This document shows, piece by piece, positions 45,300 to 54,383 of a stretch of DNA of 64,000 nt. The notes under the pieces were generated by a model. It saw nothing but the letters and a program-made list of their open reading frames with translations, was not told the origin of the DNA and did no database searches. The DNA lies in NCBI RefSeq assembly GCF_900109365.1, contig NZ_FNZR01000008.1, positions 62,001-126,000 on the forward strand, in the 5' to 3' direction. Position 1 is the first letter of the stretch, and every line of letters starts with the position of its first letter. The stretch is from Parapedobacter koreensis. GTDB taxonomy: Bacteria; Bacteroidota; Bacteroidia; Sphingobacteriales; Sphingobacteriaceae. The translations under genes were made by a program, and so were the position numbers.

Positions 45300-48200
45300 A
45301 TGGTAAATTGTAAACCCAAGTTTATCCGATTGACAAGCCTACTATTGTTGCTATGGATGGGAAATAGCTTATTGGTAAGCGCCCAGACACAAATCAACAT
45401 TTCCGGCACTGTCATCGATGAAAACGGAACCTTGCTTAGTGACGTCAATGTAGGCGTAACAGGTGGGTCGACGCTAACCAAATCAACAGAAACGGGTACG
45501 TTCACGCTCGTGGTTCCGGCAAACAGTTCGCTGGTGTTTTCGCGGGTGGGCTATGCCCGGCAAACGTATCAAACCGGTGACGCCTCAGTCAACGCACTTA
45601 CCATCACGCTGCAAAGCGAACAAGAGACATTAGATGAAGTCGTGGTGGTGGGCTATGGTACGCGTGACAGGAGCCTTTTTGCGGGTGCTGCGGTTTCGTT
45701 AGACGCAGAAGATTTAAATAGGTCTTCCATCTCCGTGGCAAACATGCTTCAGGGAAGGGCCGCGGGTGTGCAGGTAAGCCAGAATAATGGTACACCAGGC
45801 GCTAGCTTATCTATCCGTATCCGGGGTACAAACTCGATTAACGCAGACAGTGAGCCGCTATATGTCATCGATGGCTTCCCGTCGTCGGAAGGCATCGGAA
45901 TGACGATAAAACCGGAAGATATCGAAAGTATTACCATCCTGAAAGACGCAGCTTCGACATCCATCTATGGTGCGCGTGGTGCAAACGGTGTGGTGTTGAT
46001 CACGACCAAAAAGGGTACCGATAAAAGAAGCAGTTTGAACATCAACAGCTCCGTCGGATACCAGCGTATCATTGATCGCTACAATTTGTTAGGTTCATAT
46101 GACTATGCATTGCGGCGTAACCGGATATCCGAACAAAACGGCGTAATACCGCCTTATTCGGAAGGTCGATTGGATTCATTGCAGGCAGGGATATTAGGTA
46201 CCGATTGGCAAAACGAAGTTTTTCAGGTTGGCCATGTCAATGACCATTCGCTCAATTTTATCGGTGGAACCGACAGAACCGGCGTATATACCTCTTTTGA
46301 TTACCTCAATCAAGAAGGAGTCGTCACCCATTCCAAGTACTCCCGGATTGGGGCGCGTATCAATGTGGACCATCGTGTCAGCGATCAGTTCACGCTTTCA
46401 GGCCGTGTATTTGGAAACTATGGGATACAAAACGATCTTCCATTGGCACCTTCAACCATCAACGGTTTTCTGAAGCAGGTGCTGCATGCCAATCCGGCAT
46501 CCACATTTGACTCGGGAGTATCCGCACGCCTCGATGCACAGAATCCATTACATTTTATAGAAGCGGAAGACCGGGAGAATACCAGCTACCGTACCAATGG
46601 GTATTTTTCCATGAAATATGAGCCCATCCACAACCTCTTTTTGCAGGCGGATTTCGGGGCCGACATCAATAAAACAGAACAATTTTATTTCGCACCTTCC
46701 ACTGTACCCAATGCATCGGCAACCAACGGAAGGGGTTCTATCATTTCTTTTGATTCCAAGGAACTTATTTTCAACCCTACAGCGCGCTATAACCGCACCT
46801 TTGCAAAACACAATATCGGTTTATTGGCTGGTTATAATTACCAGACCTATCTGTATTTTGAATACGGTACTACTGCTACAAACTTCAGCAGCGACAACCT
46901 GGGGTACAACAACCTGGGTACGGCCCAGAATTTTAGCAGCTACTCAGCCCGTAACCGTACCAATCGTGCGAGCTGGTTTGGCCGTGTCGACTATGACTAC
47001 GATACGCGTTACAGTCTGACGGCGACCTATCGCATCGATGGTTCTTCGGTGTTTGGCAGGTCGAATAAGTTGGGCTATTTTCCATCGGTCGCTGCCGCGT
47101 GGAACGTGAAACATGAAAGCTTTGCAACCGATCTAACGTGGTTGTCGCAAGCCAAGCTACGGGCCAGCTACGGCCTCACCGGCAACGACCGGATCAGTCC
47201 GGGTATCTCCTTGGCTACCTATGCGAGCAACAATTCCACCCGGTATACGGAAGATGGCCTCACCTCGGTCAACGGGATAGCGGTAGTTAGGCTATCCAAT
47301 CCCGATCTGAAATGGGAAAGCACCAAGGCGTTGGATTTGGGTGTCGAACTCGGGTTTGTCAATGACCGGATTGTTTTGGTGGCCGACTATTACGATAAGT
47401 ATACGGATAATCTTTTGTTGGATAGAAACATATCGCCTTCTACGGGATTTATATTCCGGACGGGCAATGCCGGAGCGGTGTCCAATAAAGGGTGGGAATT
47501 TTCACTGCAAACCGTCAATGTGCGGAATGAGCATATTGAATGGAGCACATCCTTCAATTATTCCAATAACCGCAATCGCGTCCGCGAGTTGGGCAGCAAT
47601 GATGCCGACATTTATGTTGGGTCGGTAAAACCTGACGGTGCTGCTAATTTCGAAGATCCCTTCATTATCCGGGTAGGGGAGCCGATCGGATCCATAAATG
47701 GATACCTTTATGATGGCATTCTGCTACCTGATGATCCAGCATTGACGACTACACACCCCAATGCCGAGGTCGGCGATCCGAAATATGTGGATGTCAACGG
47801 TGATGGAATACTCAACACGGAAGACCGGGTGATACTGGGAACGGGTGTGCCCACTTCCTTTTTTGGCATGACTAATAGTTTGCGTTACAAAGGGTTTGAC
47901 CTGACCGTGGTACTCCAGGGCCAGGCCGGAGGTAAGCTGGTCAATGTGCAAAACCTGGACATGATGAATCCACTGACCACTGGAAATGTACTAGCTGAAA
48001 CGGAAACGGATACCTGGACGCCGGATAATCCAGGTGGTACCCTACCCCAACGGGGTTTTTATGGTACGAGCCACGGTGGATGGGTGAATTCCCGGTTTGT
48101 AGAAAGTTCTGATTTCTTGCGCTTGAAAAACGTAACATTGGCTTATCAAATTCCATCCAAGCTGCTATCCAAAATCCGTGTTTCGCAATTACAGGTCTAT

Positions 48201-48368
48201 GCCAATGCGCAAAACCTCCATACATGGACTTCCTATACGGGCTTGGATCCGGAAATTGGCAATTTGGCAACCAATGACCAACAAAATAGAAATGTGGGAA
48301 GAGGCCTTGATTTTAATGCCTATCCGCTTGCCAAAATGTATATCTTTGGTTTGAGGTTGACTTTTTAA
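45300..48368 (+). CDS. SusC/RagA-type TonB-dependent outer-membrane transporter
   Basis: This 1022-residue transporter moves oligosaccharides or other ligands captured by SusD across the outer membrane using TonB energy. The signal peptide ends near ...LLVSAQ (about residue 29). A carboxypeptidase-regulatory-like domain follows (INISGTVIDENGTLLSDVNV), then the plug, entered by TLDEVVVVGYGTRDRSLFAGA and containing SIRIRGTNSINADSEPLYVIDGFP and ASTSIYGARGANGVVLITTKKG, and finally a 22-strand barrel ending in IFGLRLTF. The length is normal for SusC. It is the first gene of an operon continuing through susD into sulfur-transfer genes. The ligand cannot be read from the sequence. Confidence 0.95.
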   Translation: MVNCKPKFIRLTSLLLLLWMGNSLLVSAQTQINISGTVIDENGTLLSDVNVGVTGGSTLTKSTETGTFTLVVPANSSLVFSRVGYARQTYQTGDASVNALTITLQSEQETLDEVVVVGYGTRDRSLFAGAAVSLDAEDLNRSSISVANMLQGRAAGVQVSQNNGTPGASLSIRIRGTNSINADSEPLYVIDGFPSSEGIGMTIKPEDIESITILKDAASTSIYGARGANGVVLITTKKGTDKRSSLNINSSVGYQRIIDRYNLLGSYDYALRRNRISEQNGVIPPYSEGRLDSLQAGILGTDWQNEVFQVGHVNDHSLNFIGGTDRTGVYTSFDYLNQEGVVTHSKYSRIGARINVDHRVSDQFTLSGRVFGNYGIQNDLPLAPSTINGFLKQVLHANPASTFDSGVSARLDAQNPLHFIEAEDRENTSYRTNGYFSMKYEPIHNLFLQADFGADINKTEQFYFAPSTVPNASATNGRGSIISFDSKELIFNPTARYNRTFAKHNIGLLAGYNYQTYLYFEYGTTATNFSSDNLGYNNLGTAQNFSSYSARNRTNRASWFGRVDYDYDTRYSLTATYRIDGSSVFGRSNKLGYFPSVAAAWNVKHESFATDLTWLSQAKLRASYGLTGNDRISPGISLATYASNNSTRYTEDGLTSVNGIAVVRLSNPDLKWESTKALDLGVELGFVNDRIVLVADYYDKYTDNLLLDRNISPSTGFIFRTGNAGAVSNKGWEFSLQTVNVRNEHIEWSTSFNYSNNRNRVRELGSNDADIYVGSVKPDGAANFEDPFIIRVGEPIGSINGYLYDGILLPDDPALTTTHPNAEVGDPKYVDVNGDGILNTEDRVILGTGVPTSFFGMTNSLRYKGFDLTVVLQGQAGGKLVNVQNLDMMNPLTTGNVLAETETDTWTPDNPGGTLPQRGFYGTSHGGWVNSRFVESSDFLRLKNVTLAYQIPSKLLSKIRVSQLQVYANAQNLHTWTSYTGLDPEIGNLATNDQQNRNVGRGLDFNAYPLAKMYIFGLRLTF

Positions 48369-48388
48369 CTCCTATAAATTTAACAGTA

Positions 48389-49963
48389 ATGAAACACTAC
48401 AAAAAACCAACCTTATATGCACTCTTGCTCTGCTCACTCATGCCGGTGGCCTGTGAGAACGGCTTGCAAGAGGAATCCTATTCTGTTTTTGACGAGACGA
48501 CATTGACCAAGCCTGAAAACGGCCTGCAAGGTGTGCGCGGGGTGTACTCCGCACTTCGGGATAATGGGGGAAATGGGTACTATGCCGGTTACTTGCACCA
48601 ATTGACTGAATATCCGTCCGATATCGTGACCACAAAACCGGATAGCCGGCAAGGTATCCAATTGGATCAGCTGACCTACGATGCCAGCAATTCCATCATC
48701 AATGATGTATGGACAAGTATTTTCAGGTTGATCTCCAGAGCCAACGAATCGGAATACCTCATTGGAAAAATCGACTACGTAGGCAATGGCGAATCGGACG
48801 AGGTCAAAATGCAGCACCTGGCGGAAGTACGGTTTTTACGGGCGCTGGCTTATTATGATGCAACATCCCTATGGGGCGACGTGCCGCTGAACCTCAAATC
48901 GTCAGCGGAGTTTGTTGAAGCCGATGAGAATCCACCATTGGTAGCACAGTCCACCATTGAAGAACAGATTATCATCGATCTGGAATTTGCCGAACAATAC
49001 CTCCCGTCAAGTTATCCGGTGGAACAGAATGGTCGGGCCACGCAAGGCGCAGCGCAAGGGCTATTGGCCAGGTTGTACATGAGACAGGGGGAGTGGCAGA
49101 AAGCAGCCGATAAATGTGCAACGATTATCACGGGCGGCATTTACGACCTACGCGCTTCCAGCGAAGGTGGCGTGGTTGCCTTGTTTGATAACATGAACCG
49201 ATCAGACAATGAGTTTATCTTTGTGATGAAATCTTCCAGCGAGCCGGGATCTTATGGTATTTTGTCCAATAGCTTCGGTATCCAATCGGTGCCATGGGAT
49301 TATAATCGGGGGTGGGGCAATTTCCCCATACACCGGGAGTTCTATGCAGAGTTCAGCCCGCAGGATCAGCGTCGGCAACTCTTGCTGGGTACCTATAAAG
49401 CATTGTATGGGCAGATCGTCACACTGCCGAAAGAATTTGGCGGTGAAGGTGGTAGCCTGCCCGATACGATACAAGCCCAATATACCTACGGCCTTAAATA
49501 TCCCCATACAAACAATTACAACTATGCGGGATACAACAATGTCAGCATCATCCGCTACTCGGATATCCTGCTGATGAGGGCAGAAGCACTTAACGAGTTA
49601 AATGGCCCCAATAACGAGTCTATCTCCTTGATCAACGAGATCCGGGAACGAAGCAATGCCTCATCGGTAGATGTGTCGAATTTTTCTTCCACGGAAGCTT
49701 TGCGGGATTTTATTTTTGAAGAACGTGGGCTGGAATTATTTATGGAAGGACGCCGACGGGACGATTTGATCCGCTGGGGGCGCAGCGCGACAAACGGTGC
49801 GGATCCCTTGTTGAAGTTCAAGGAGCGTGTCAGGCCGCTGTTACGGGATCAGAATACCTATTCCGATGCAGTTAATTATGCGTTGTTTCCCTATCCCATT
49901 CAGGAGATACAGGCAAATACGTCACTGAATGTCGGCATTAACCAAGGCAGGGTAAGACAATAA
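48389..49963 (+). CDS. SusD/RagB-type surface nutrient-binding lipoprotein
   Basis: This 524-residue lipoprotein forms the lid of the SusC channel. The lipid cysteine is C22 in LCSLMPVACENG. The helical SusD fold with TPR-like pairs is evident: RFLRALAYYDATSLWGDVPL, QGAAQGLLARLYMRQGEWQKAADKC, the RYSDILLMRAEALNEL helix and the C-terminal FEERGLELFMEGRRRDDLIRWG, all standard SusD segments. It lies 20 bp after susC and 4 bp before the sulfotransferase-like gene, so it is in the same operon as those genes. Confidence 0.94.
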   Translation: MKHYKKPTLYALLLCSLMPVACENGLQEESYSVFDETTLTKPENGLQGVRGVYSALRDNGGNGYYAGYLHQLTEYPSDIVTTKPDSRQGIQLDQLTYDASNSIINDVWTSIFRLISRANESEYLIGKIDYVGNGESDEVKMQHLAEVRFLRALAYYDATSLWGDVPLNLKSSAEFVEADENPPLVAQSTIEEQIIIDLEFAEQYLPSSYPVEQNGRATQGAAQGLLARLYMRQGEWQKAADKCATIITGGIYDLRASSEGGVVALFDNMNRSDNEFIFVMKSSSEPGSYGILSNSFGIQSVPWDYNRGWGNFPIHREFYAEFSPQDQRRQLLLGTYKALYGQIVTLPKEFGGEGGSLPDTIQAQYTYGLKYPHTNNYNYAGYNNVSIIRYSDILLMRAEALNELNGPNNESISLINEIRERSNASSVDVSNFSSTEALRDFIFEERGLELFMEGRRRDDLIRWGRSATNGADPLLKFKERVRPLLRDQNTYSDAVNYALFPYPIQEIQANTSLNVGINQGRVRQ

Positions 49964-49967
49964 TGGA

Positions 49968-51368
49968 ATGAAACAAATCCCTGCCGTTGTATATATTATT
50001 GTTATGGTGCTGATTGCTGTCGGCACCATAATCCTTTACAAGGCATTGCAGCCATTGAATATCGAAAAGATAGCGTTGCACTACCTACCTGAAAATCGGT
50101 TGCGTGTACGGGTTGACGTCTCGACAAACAAGTCATCTGCCGTGCAGGTTAAGTATTGGCTCGATGGCGGCAGGGATACCTTATGGTCGGATCGCTATCC
50201 CGATGGCGCTGAGCAAACCATCATTTTGTACAACCTATTGCCTGATCGCCAGTATGCTTATCAGGTGAAAGCGCAGCGGGGATCCCATACAGACTGGAGC
50301 AAGGTATATGCCATTAAGACCAAGTCTATCTACCATACCACGCCGTATTTTACATTGGACAGTATTGCCGACTCGCTAAGGGAAGACATGCAATCCCGGC
50401 ATTTCCTCACACAAATACTTACCGAACCCGGTGCCGCGGTTATCATCAATGGGCTTGGCGACATGGTGTGGTATGAGCCCTTTGCGAAAGGTGTAAAGGT
50501 GTCTTCGTGGACGCCAGACCGTACTGTACTATGCATTGTGGGATCGGAAGATATACCGTCATCAGGTGGGGACGAAATCGTCGAAGTAAACCTAAAGGGT
50601 GAATACTTGAAGCATTTCAAGGTAGGAGAGGGCGATATGGACAAGCTGGTGCATCATGAGGTACGTAAAGATACCGAAGGTAATATTTACGCCATTACCT
50701 TTGACCGCAAAGTGTTTGACCTGAGCGCCGTGGGTGGCGGCCACAGCGATACAGTCAAGGCAGATGGCATTGTCGTATTCAACCCACAGGGTAAGAAAAT
50801 CTGGGAATGGTCGGTACTGGATCATCTTGATGTATTGCATTACCCTACGATATTGAAAGACAAAGACGACCTTGTACATGCCAATGCGTTATATGACGAT
50901 GGAAAGGGGTATTTCCTGCTGTCATTCCGGGATTTGAACCAGGTTTGGAAAATCAATAAGACGACCGGGGAAGTGGTGTGGAAATTCGGCCAGCAAGGGG
51001 ATTTCCCCATGCAGGAAGCAGATTTTTTCTTCGCCCAGCATTATACCCACATGAACCGCAATGGCGAGCTCATGTTGTTGGATAATGGGATAAAGCGCAA
51101 ACAATCAAGAACGTTGTCTTTTAAGCTGAATGAATCAACCAAGCAATATCGCCGTATGCTGGAAATCAACTATCCACCTGCATTCTTCTCGTCAGTAAAA
51201 GGCAATTCGGCCCTTCTCGGCGAAGATAAGGTGTTGACTTGTTTGACCGACCCACGCTTGTTCTTGCTTTCCGACTATGCAGGCAACCTCCTTTGGAAAG
51301 TCAGTGTAGGCGGGGATCCCTATCGCATTGAAGAAGTGCCCTTACTAACAAGCATGAAGGATGAATAG
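49968..51368 (+). CDS. membrane-anchored aryl-sulfate sulfotransferase (ASST family)
   Basis: This 466-residue protein has one N-terminal membrane span (VVYIIVMVLIAVGTIILY, residues 7-24), a small beta domain (about 33-118, fibronectin-like) and a C-terminal beta-propeller of the arylsulfotransferase family. ASST enzymes pass sulfate from one aryl sulfate to another acceptor through a histidine intermediate, without PAPS. Active-site counterparts are visible: H229/H230 (LVHHEV), H304 and N306 in LVHANAL (the H-x-N of the E. coli-type enzyme), R321 in SFRDLNQVW, and H358 in FAQHYTHM, the candidate sulfate-carrying histidine. It would face the periplasm. It starts 4 bp after susD and its stop overlaps the next start by 8 bases. 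Related members may act on other groups, so the donor and acceptor are unknown. Confidence 0.82.
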   Translation: MKQIPAVVYIIVMVLIAVGTIILYKALQPLNIEKIALHYLPENRLRVRVDVSTNKSSAVQVKYWLDGGRDTLWSDRYPDGAEQTIILYNLLPDRQYAYQVKAQRGSHTDWSKVYAIKTKSIYHTTPYFTLDSIADSLREDMQSRHFLTQILTEPGAAVIINGLGDMVWYEPFAKGVKVSSWTPDRTVLCIVGSEDIPSSGGDEIVEVNLKGEYLKHFKVGEGDMDKLVHHEVRKDTEGNIYAITFDRKVFDLSAVGGGHSDTVKADGIVVFNPQGKKIWEWSVLDHLDVLHYPTILKDKDDLVHANALYDDGKGYFLLSFRDLNQVWKINKTTGEVVWKFGQQGDFPMQEADFFFAQHYTHMNRNGELMLLDNGIKRKQSRTLSFKLNESTKQYRRMLEINYPPAFFSSVKGNSALLGEDKVLTCLTDPRLFLLSDYAGNLLWKVSVGGDPYRIEEVPLLTSMKDE

Positions 51369-52569
51369 CCATTTGATGACTCATAATCGCGCACAGGCAG
51401 CCACCTATTCACTCCTGCGACTTTCGTGGGGTATTTTTAAAGTGGGTGCCCTGGCTTTCGGGGGCCATGCCGCCTTGGTCGTCATGGTAGAGCGCTATTT
51501 GGTTGTTCAGAAAAAGTTGTTCAGTAGCGAAGATATCTTGGATGCCATGAGTTTGGCGACACTTTTGCCGGGGCCAATGGCCGTCAATGTAGTGTGTTAT
51601 TTAGGCTACCGGCTAAACGGCTGGTTGGGTGCAGGTGTTTTTTTTGTTGCGATTGCGGCACCACCCACCATCTTAATGGTCATCATCGCCGCTTGGTACT
51701 ATCAAGCAGGGGGGCAATTCGGTACGGGTGGCTCCAATACATTTGTGTTGCTTACCGTCGCAGCTGTGATCCTGTCTACTGGACTCACGTTGTATAAAAA
51801 ACAGATTCATAGGGATGCCGCCGGGCTGGCGCTATGCTTATTGGCGTTTGTAAGCACATTGGTTTTCAGCGGTTTTGTCGTATCCATCGCGCTAATTCTG
51901 GCAGGAGCAATCATTGGTTATTCCGTTTATCGAACGTCATCAGACGCGCACGTTGCCGAACAATACATCGTCCCCAAATTAGGTGTAAACCTGCTTATTA
52001 TCCTGTTGCTGGCTGTCGTCTTCCTTGGGTATTTATTTGGTGGCTATCGGTTTGCTCCCCACGGACCCTGGCAAATCGTTTCTGTTTTCAGCGGCATGAG
52101 CCTCACGCTTTTTGGCGGGGGTATGGTCATTATACCGTATATGCAAGCGATTTTGGTCGACGAACTGAGCTGGTTGCAAACAAAAGAGTATGTAGATGCC
52201 ATTGCATTTGGGCAGATTACACCAGGCCCCATACTCGTGAGTGTCACGTTTATTGGTTACAAAGTGGCTGGTATCCTTGGTGCGGTATTGGCTACATTGG
52301 CGATTTTTCTCCCTTCGGCTAGCCTTATGATCATTCTTGCCCAATATATCAATTACCAGCATGGCCGTATCAAAGCAGTATTCAGGGGTATCCGGCCCGT
52401 AGTGATCGGGATGATCATGGCAGCAGGCATACAGCTATTGATGGCAACGCCAGGTTTTTCATTACCTGCCGTTTTATTTGGATTGATTGGGTTTGCTTGG
52501 CTATCCTTCGGGAGGCTGAATCCGATCTATCTTATTTTAATAGGATTTTTTATAGATTTTATTTTTTGA
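51361..52569 (+). CDS. two-domain CHR-family (chromate/sulfate-type) transporter
   Basis: This 402-residue inner-membrane protein is built of two homologous CHR halves, each with an F-x-x-G-xx-x-F-GG motif: FKVGALAFGGHAALV at the start and FSGMSLTLFGGGMVIIP in the second half. The matching proline motifs are LATLLPGPMAVNV and FGQITPGPILVSV. Bidomain CHR proteins are best known as chromate exporters. Chromate is a sulfate analogue, and here the neighbours handle sulfate, so an oxyanion such as sulfate is a reasonable alternative substrate. The start overlaps the ASST gene by 8 bases; a second ATG is at 51376. The stop overlaps the sulfotransferase ATG by one base (TGATG). Confidence 0.85.
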   Translation: MNSHLMTHNRAQAATYSLLRLSWGIFKVGALAFGGHAALVVMVERYLVVQKKLFSSEDILDAMSLATLLPGPMAVNVVCYLGYRLNGWLGAGVFFVAIAAPPTILMVIIAAWYYQAGGQFGTGGSNTFVLLTVAAVILSTGLTLYKKQIHRDAAGLALCLLAFVSTLVFSGFVVSIALILAGAIIGYSVYRTSSDAHVAEQYIVPKLGVNLLIILLLAVVFLGYLFGGYRFAPHGPWQIVSVFSGMSLTLFGGGMVIIPYMQAILVDELSWLQTKEYVDAIAFGQITPGPILVSVTFIGYKVAGILGAVLATLAIFLPSASLMIILAQYINYQHGRIKAVFRGIRPVVIGMIMAAGIQLLMATPGFSLPAVLFGLIGFAWLSFGRLNPIYLILIGFFIDFIF

Positions 52570-53579
52570 TGATGAAGATACAAGGCATACAAATTATCGG
52601 TACCCAACGGTCGGGCTCTAATTTACTACGGGTGATTCTCAACCAGTCCGACCAGTTGGTTTCTCCTCATCCAGCCCACCTATTGACCAATTTCGCTCCG
52701 TTATTGCCTTATTACCATCCGCTTGATGTACTTTCCTACAAGCGGCTCGTAGATGACGCAGTGGATTATATTCACGTCAACCCTGTGGACTGGGGTATCC
52801 GTTTGGACAAAGAGGAAATCTATCGGATGGCAACACAATTCAGCCTTTTTGAATTGAATAAAAACATTTATGAATTTCTTGCCCGCCAATGCGGGGCTTC
52901 CCATTGGTGTTGCAAAAGCATGGGCAACATGTACTTCTCAGACGAATTAGAAAAAGTATCGGACGGCCTTAAGTATATTTATCTTTATCGTGATGGGCGG
53001 GACGTGGCGTTATCGTTTCAGAAGGCTATTGTCGGGGAGAAACATGCTTATCATATTGCCAAGCAGTGGCATAATGACCAGCAAACTTGCCTGAAACTCC
53101 GCGATCGGGTACCCCCTGAACGCTTCTTCATGCTCAATTATGAACAGCTTATTACACATCCCGAACAAACGATTAGACAATTGTGTTTATTCTTGGGTAT
53201 CGCATTCCAGGGTACGATGCTGGACTACTATACCTCAGACGAGTCCAAACGAACCGCTGAAGGAGGCGATATGTGGACAAACCTGACGAAGCCCGTCATG
53301 CAAGACAACTTCAACAAATTCCTCCGGGAAATGCCGGCCGAAGATATCCGTGTTTTCGAATCCGTGGCAGCTGATAGTTTGGTGTCGTTGGGTTATGAAC
53401 CGATCACGGCATATGAAGATCTCAAACAGTTTACCAAAGAAGAAATAGCGATCTTTAGTGAAAGAAATGAGCAACTGAAACGTACATTTCAAGCCAAAGG
53501 TGACGATGTGAAAAAGAGACTACCGCAGCTTGATCTGATTAAACGCATCAAAGAAGCAGCGGTGGGTGTATATGAATGA
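52569..53579 (+). CDS. PAPS-dependent sulfotransferase
   Basis: This 336-residue cytoplasmic enzyme transfers the sulfo group of 3'-phosphoadenylyl sulfate. The 5'-phosphosulfate loop is at the very start (IIGTQRSGSNLLRVIL, residues 9-24), and the 3'-phosphate-binding segment is YLYRDGRDVALSFQ near residues 138-151. Between them, WCCKSMGNM fits the core fold, and FMLNYEQLITHPEQTIRQLCLFLGI is the standard C-terminal helix region. I start it at the ATG 52569; the frame stays open upstream into the CHR gene but without family similarity. The acceptor (glycan, lipid, sterol or other small molecule) is unknown. The stop overlaps the cysQ start by 8 bases, which fits removal of the PAP by-product. 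Confidence 0.88.
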   Translation: MMKIQGIQIIGTQRSGSNLLRVILNQSDQLVSPHPAHLLTNFAPLLPYYHPLDVLSYKRLVDDAVDYIHVNPVDWGIRLDKEEIYRMATQFSLFELNKNIYEFLARQCGASHWCCKSMGNMYFSDELEKVSDGLKYIYLYRDGRDVALSFQKAIVGEKHAYHIAKQWHNDQQTCLKLRDRVPPERFFMLNYEQLITHPEQTIRQLCLFLGIAFQGTMLDYYTSDESKRTAEGGDMWTNLTKPVMQDNFNKFLREMPAEDIRVFESVAADSLVSLGYEPITAYEDLKQFTKEEIAIFSERNEQLKRTFQAKGDDVKKRLPQLDLIKRIKEAAVGVYE

Positions 53580-54381
53580 AATAAGCAACGGACAAACGAT
53601 GTATATTCCTTTTCTGCCGGACGATATCCCTGCCTTGATAGCCATCGCCAAGGAAGCCGGAAAAGCAATTCTAAAGGTGTACCATACGGATATGGACGAA
53701 TGGCATATCCTCCAAAAAAGCGATGCTTCGCCCCTCACTGTGGCAGACACCTTATCCCATCGGATAATCAGCGAGGGTTTGACGAACCTTTTTCCGGCAA
53801 TTCCGGTATTATCGGAAGAAGGGAGGGACATCCCGTATGCACAGCGGAAAGACTGGGAATGTTATTGGTGTGTAGACCCGCTTGATGGGACGAAAGAATT
53901 TATTTCCAGAAATGGGGAGTTTACCGTCAATATTGCCTTGATCATTGGGAACGCTCCGGTTTTTGGCCTTATTTACGTGCCCGTGACCGATACGGTGTAC
54001 TACGGCTTAAACGATCACGGCAGTTTCCAAATCGTGGGCAGCGGTGAAGCCCGTAACATACAGGCACGGACCAGTGAACCCCCCGTGGCTGTGGGTAGTA
54101 AATCCCATAAGACAGCAGCGGAAAGTACATTTCTGGCTTCACGGGGGATTCAGCAGGTAGTCAGCATCGGAAGCTCCCTGAAATTTTGCTTGATAGCCGA
54201 GGGTAAGGCGCAGGTATATTACCGGCATGGACCCACCATGGAGTGGGATACTGCTGCGGGACATGCCATCGCTGTCAACAGTGGAGCGCGGATGACCAAT
54301 GCGGACGGAAGCGCATTTACCTACAACAAAGTCAATTTGGTAAACGGTAGTTTTATTTGTAGCGTCCTGACTGGGGAATAG
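53572..54381 (+). CDS. cysQ: 3'(2'),5'-bisphosphate nucleotidase CysQ
   Basis: This 269-residue inositol-monophosphatase-fold enzyme hydrolyses PAP (and PAPS) to AMP or APS, relieving product inhibition of sulfotransferases. Metal-binding motifs are SEEGRD, WCVDPLDGTKEFISRNGEF and EWDTAAGHAIAVNSGA. The ATG at 53572 overlaps the sulfotransferase stop (ATGAATGA); a GTG two codons before and an ATG at 53599 are alternatives. Overlap with the sulfotransferase gene indicates that PAP recycling is built into the operon. It ends 2 bases from the convergent cysC stop. Confidence 0.92.
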   Translation: MNEISNGQTMYIPFLPDDIPALIAIAKEAGKAILKVYHTDMDEWHILQKSDASPLTVADTLSHRIISEGLTNLFPAIPVLSEEGRDIPYAQRKDWECYWCVDPLDGTKEFISRNGEFTVNIALIIGNAPVFGLIYVPVTDTVYYGLNDHGSFQIVGSGEARNIQARTSEPPVAVGSKSHKTAAESTFLASRGIQQVVSIGSSLKFCLIAEGKAQVYYRHGPTMEWDTAAGHAIAVNSGARMTNADGSAFTYNKVNLVNGSFICSVLTGE

Positions 54382-54383
54382 AC

